A DNA stretch of 64,000 nucleotides from Oxalobacteraceae bacterium AB_14. GTDB lineage: Bacteria; Pseudomonadota; Gammaproteobacteria; Burkholderiales; Burkholderiaceae_D. Shown here in pieces: positions 63,899 through 64,000 of the stretch; within the stretch, counting starts at the first letter, position 1; every line of letters starts with the position of its first letter. The stretch is from contig KB906725.1 in NCBI GenBank assembly GCA_000381565.1, forward strand, positions 935,785 through 999,784, in the 5' to 3' direction. The notes beneath the pieces are model-generated. The model was not told where the DNA came from. It saw only the letters and a list, made by a program, of their open reading frames with translations, and did no database searches. The translations under genes were made by a program, and so were the position numbers.

Positions 63899-64000
63899 CG
63901 CCAGTCGCTATTATGCCCATTTTTTGGATTTATTTTCCGGATTTAGCCGGCAGCGGCGTTTTCCGCCCCCGGCTTGCAAGACTGTTGCAAATTGCGCCTA

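Overview
The window is GC-rich (roughly two-thirds G+C by eye) with dense, long, compact genes. Its gene content points to a soil or plant-associated betaproteobacterium of the Oxalobacteraceae (Massilia / Duganella / Janthinobacterium type): a Burkholderia-style LuxI/LuxR/RsaM set, a DUF4337 protein, a PvdE/SyrD-type peptide exporter, DUF6600 and PAAR remnants, a GH127 arabinofuranosidase and several hybrid kinases. The genus is inferred from style, not proven. LAYOUT. (1) 1-5451: 3' part of an NRPS gene (A-T-C-A-T-TE), cut by the window edge. (2) 5452-9838: a regulatory island. It holds a strong candidate small RNA on the minus strand (promoter, stem, UUCG-loop terminator), two tandem RsaM-like genes, luxI, divergent luxR and a DUF4337 membrane protein. 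Palindromic lux boxes precede luxI, luxR and the PKS. (3) 9839-41361: a compact same-strand biosynthetic run: FAAL-PKS, cyclic-peptide ABC exporter, type II thioesterase and three dimodular NRPSs joined by 4-bp overlaps or short gaps. (4) 41484-46600: wreckage and mobile DNA. It holds a hybrid histidine kinase cut off before its ATPase domain, a Tn7/Tn5053-like transposon end with four direct repeats, tniQ, a tniB remnant, a complete IS1634-type insertion sequence, a truncated gene, a small gene and a PAAR remnant. (5) 46682-53531: secreted proteins, including a CE2-type esterase and a GH127 enzyme behind a LacI-type operator. (6) 53701-64000: signalling genes (NarL-type two-component pair plus MipA, hybrid kinase, PnuC, a broken chemoreceptor gene, a response regulator with AraC output) mixed with remnants and REP-like repeats. 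HOW IT WORKS TOGETHER. The central cluster should make a lipopeptide. The FAAL activates a fatty acid and the PKS extends it once, leaving a beta-hydroxyl because the KR looks intact while DH and ER look dead. The NRPSs add six residues. No thioesterase sits on the last downstream NRPS, but one ends the upstream NRPS gene, so the chain probably finishes there (8 or more residues in total) with release or cyclisation. The exporter and editing thioesterase sit inside the operon. Quorum sensing through LuxI/LuxR, probably damped by RsaM-like proteins, is the likely switch because a lux box overlaps the PKS promoter. The most notable findings are the physically split assembly line, a second truncated condensation-domain lobe inside NRPS3, three A domains with one specificity code spread by module duplication, the sRNA candidate, and the tandem RsaM genes.
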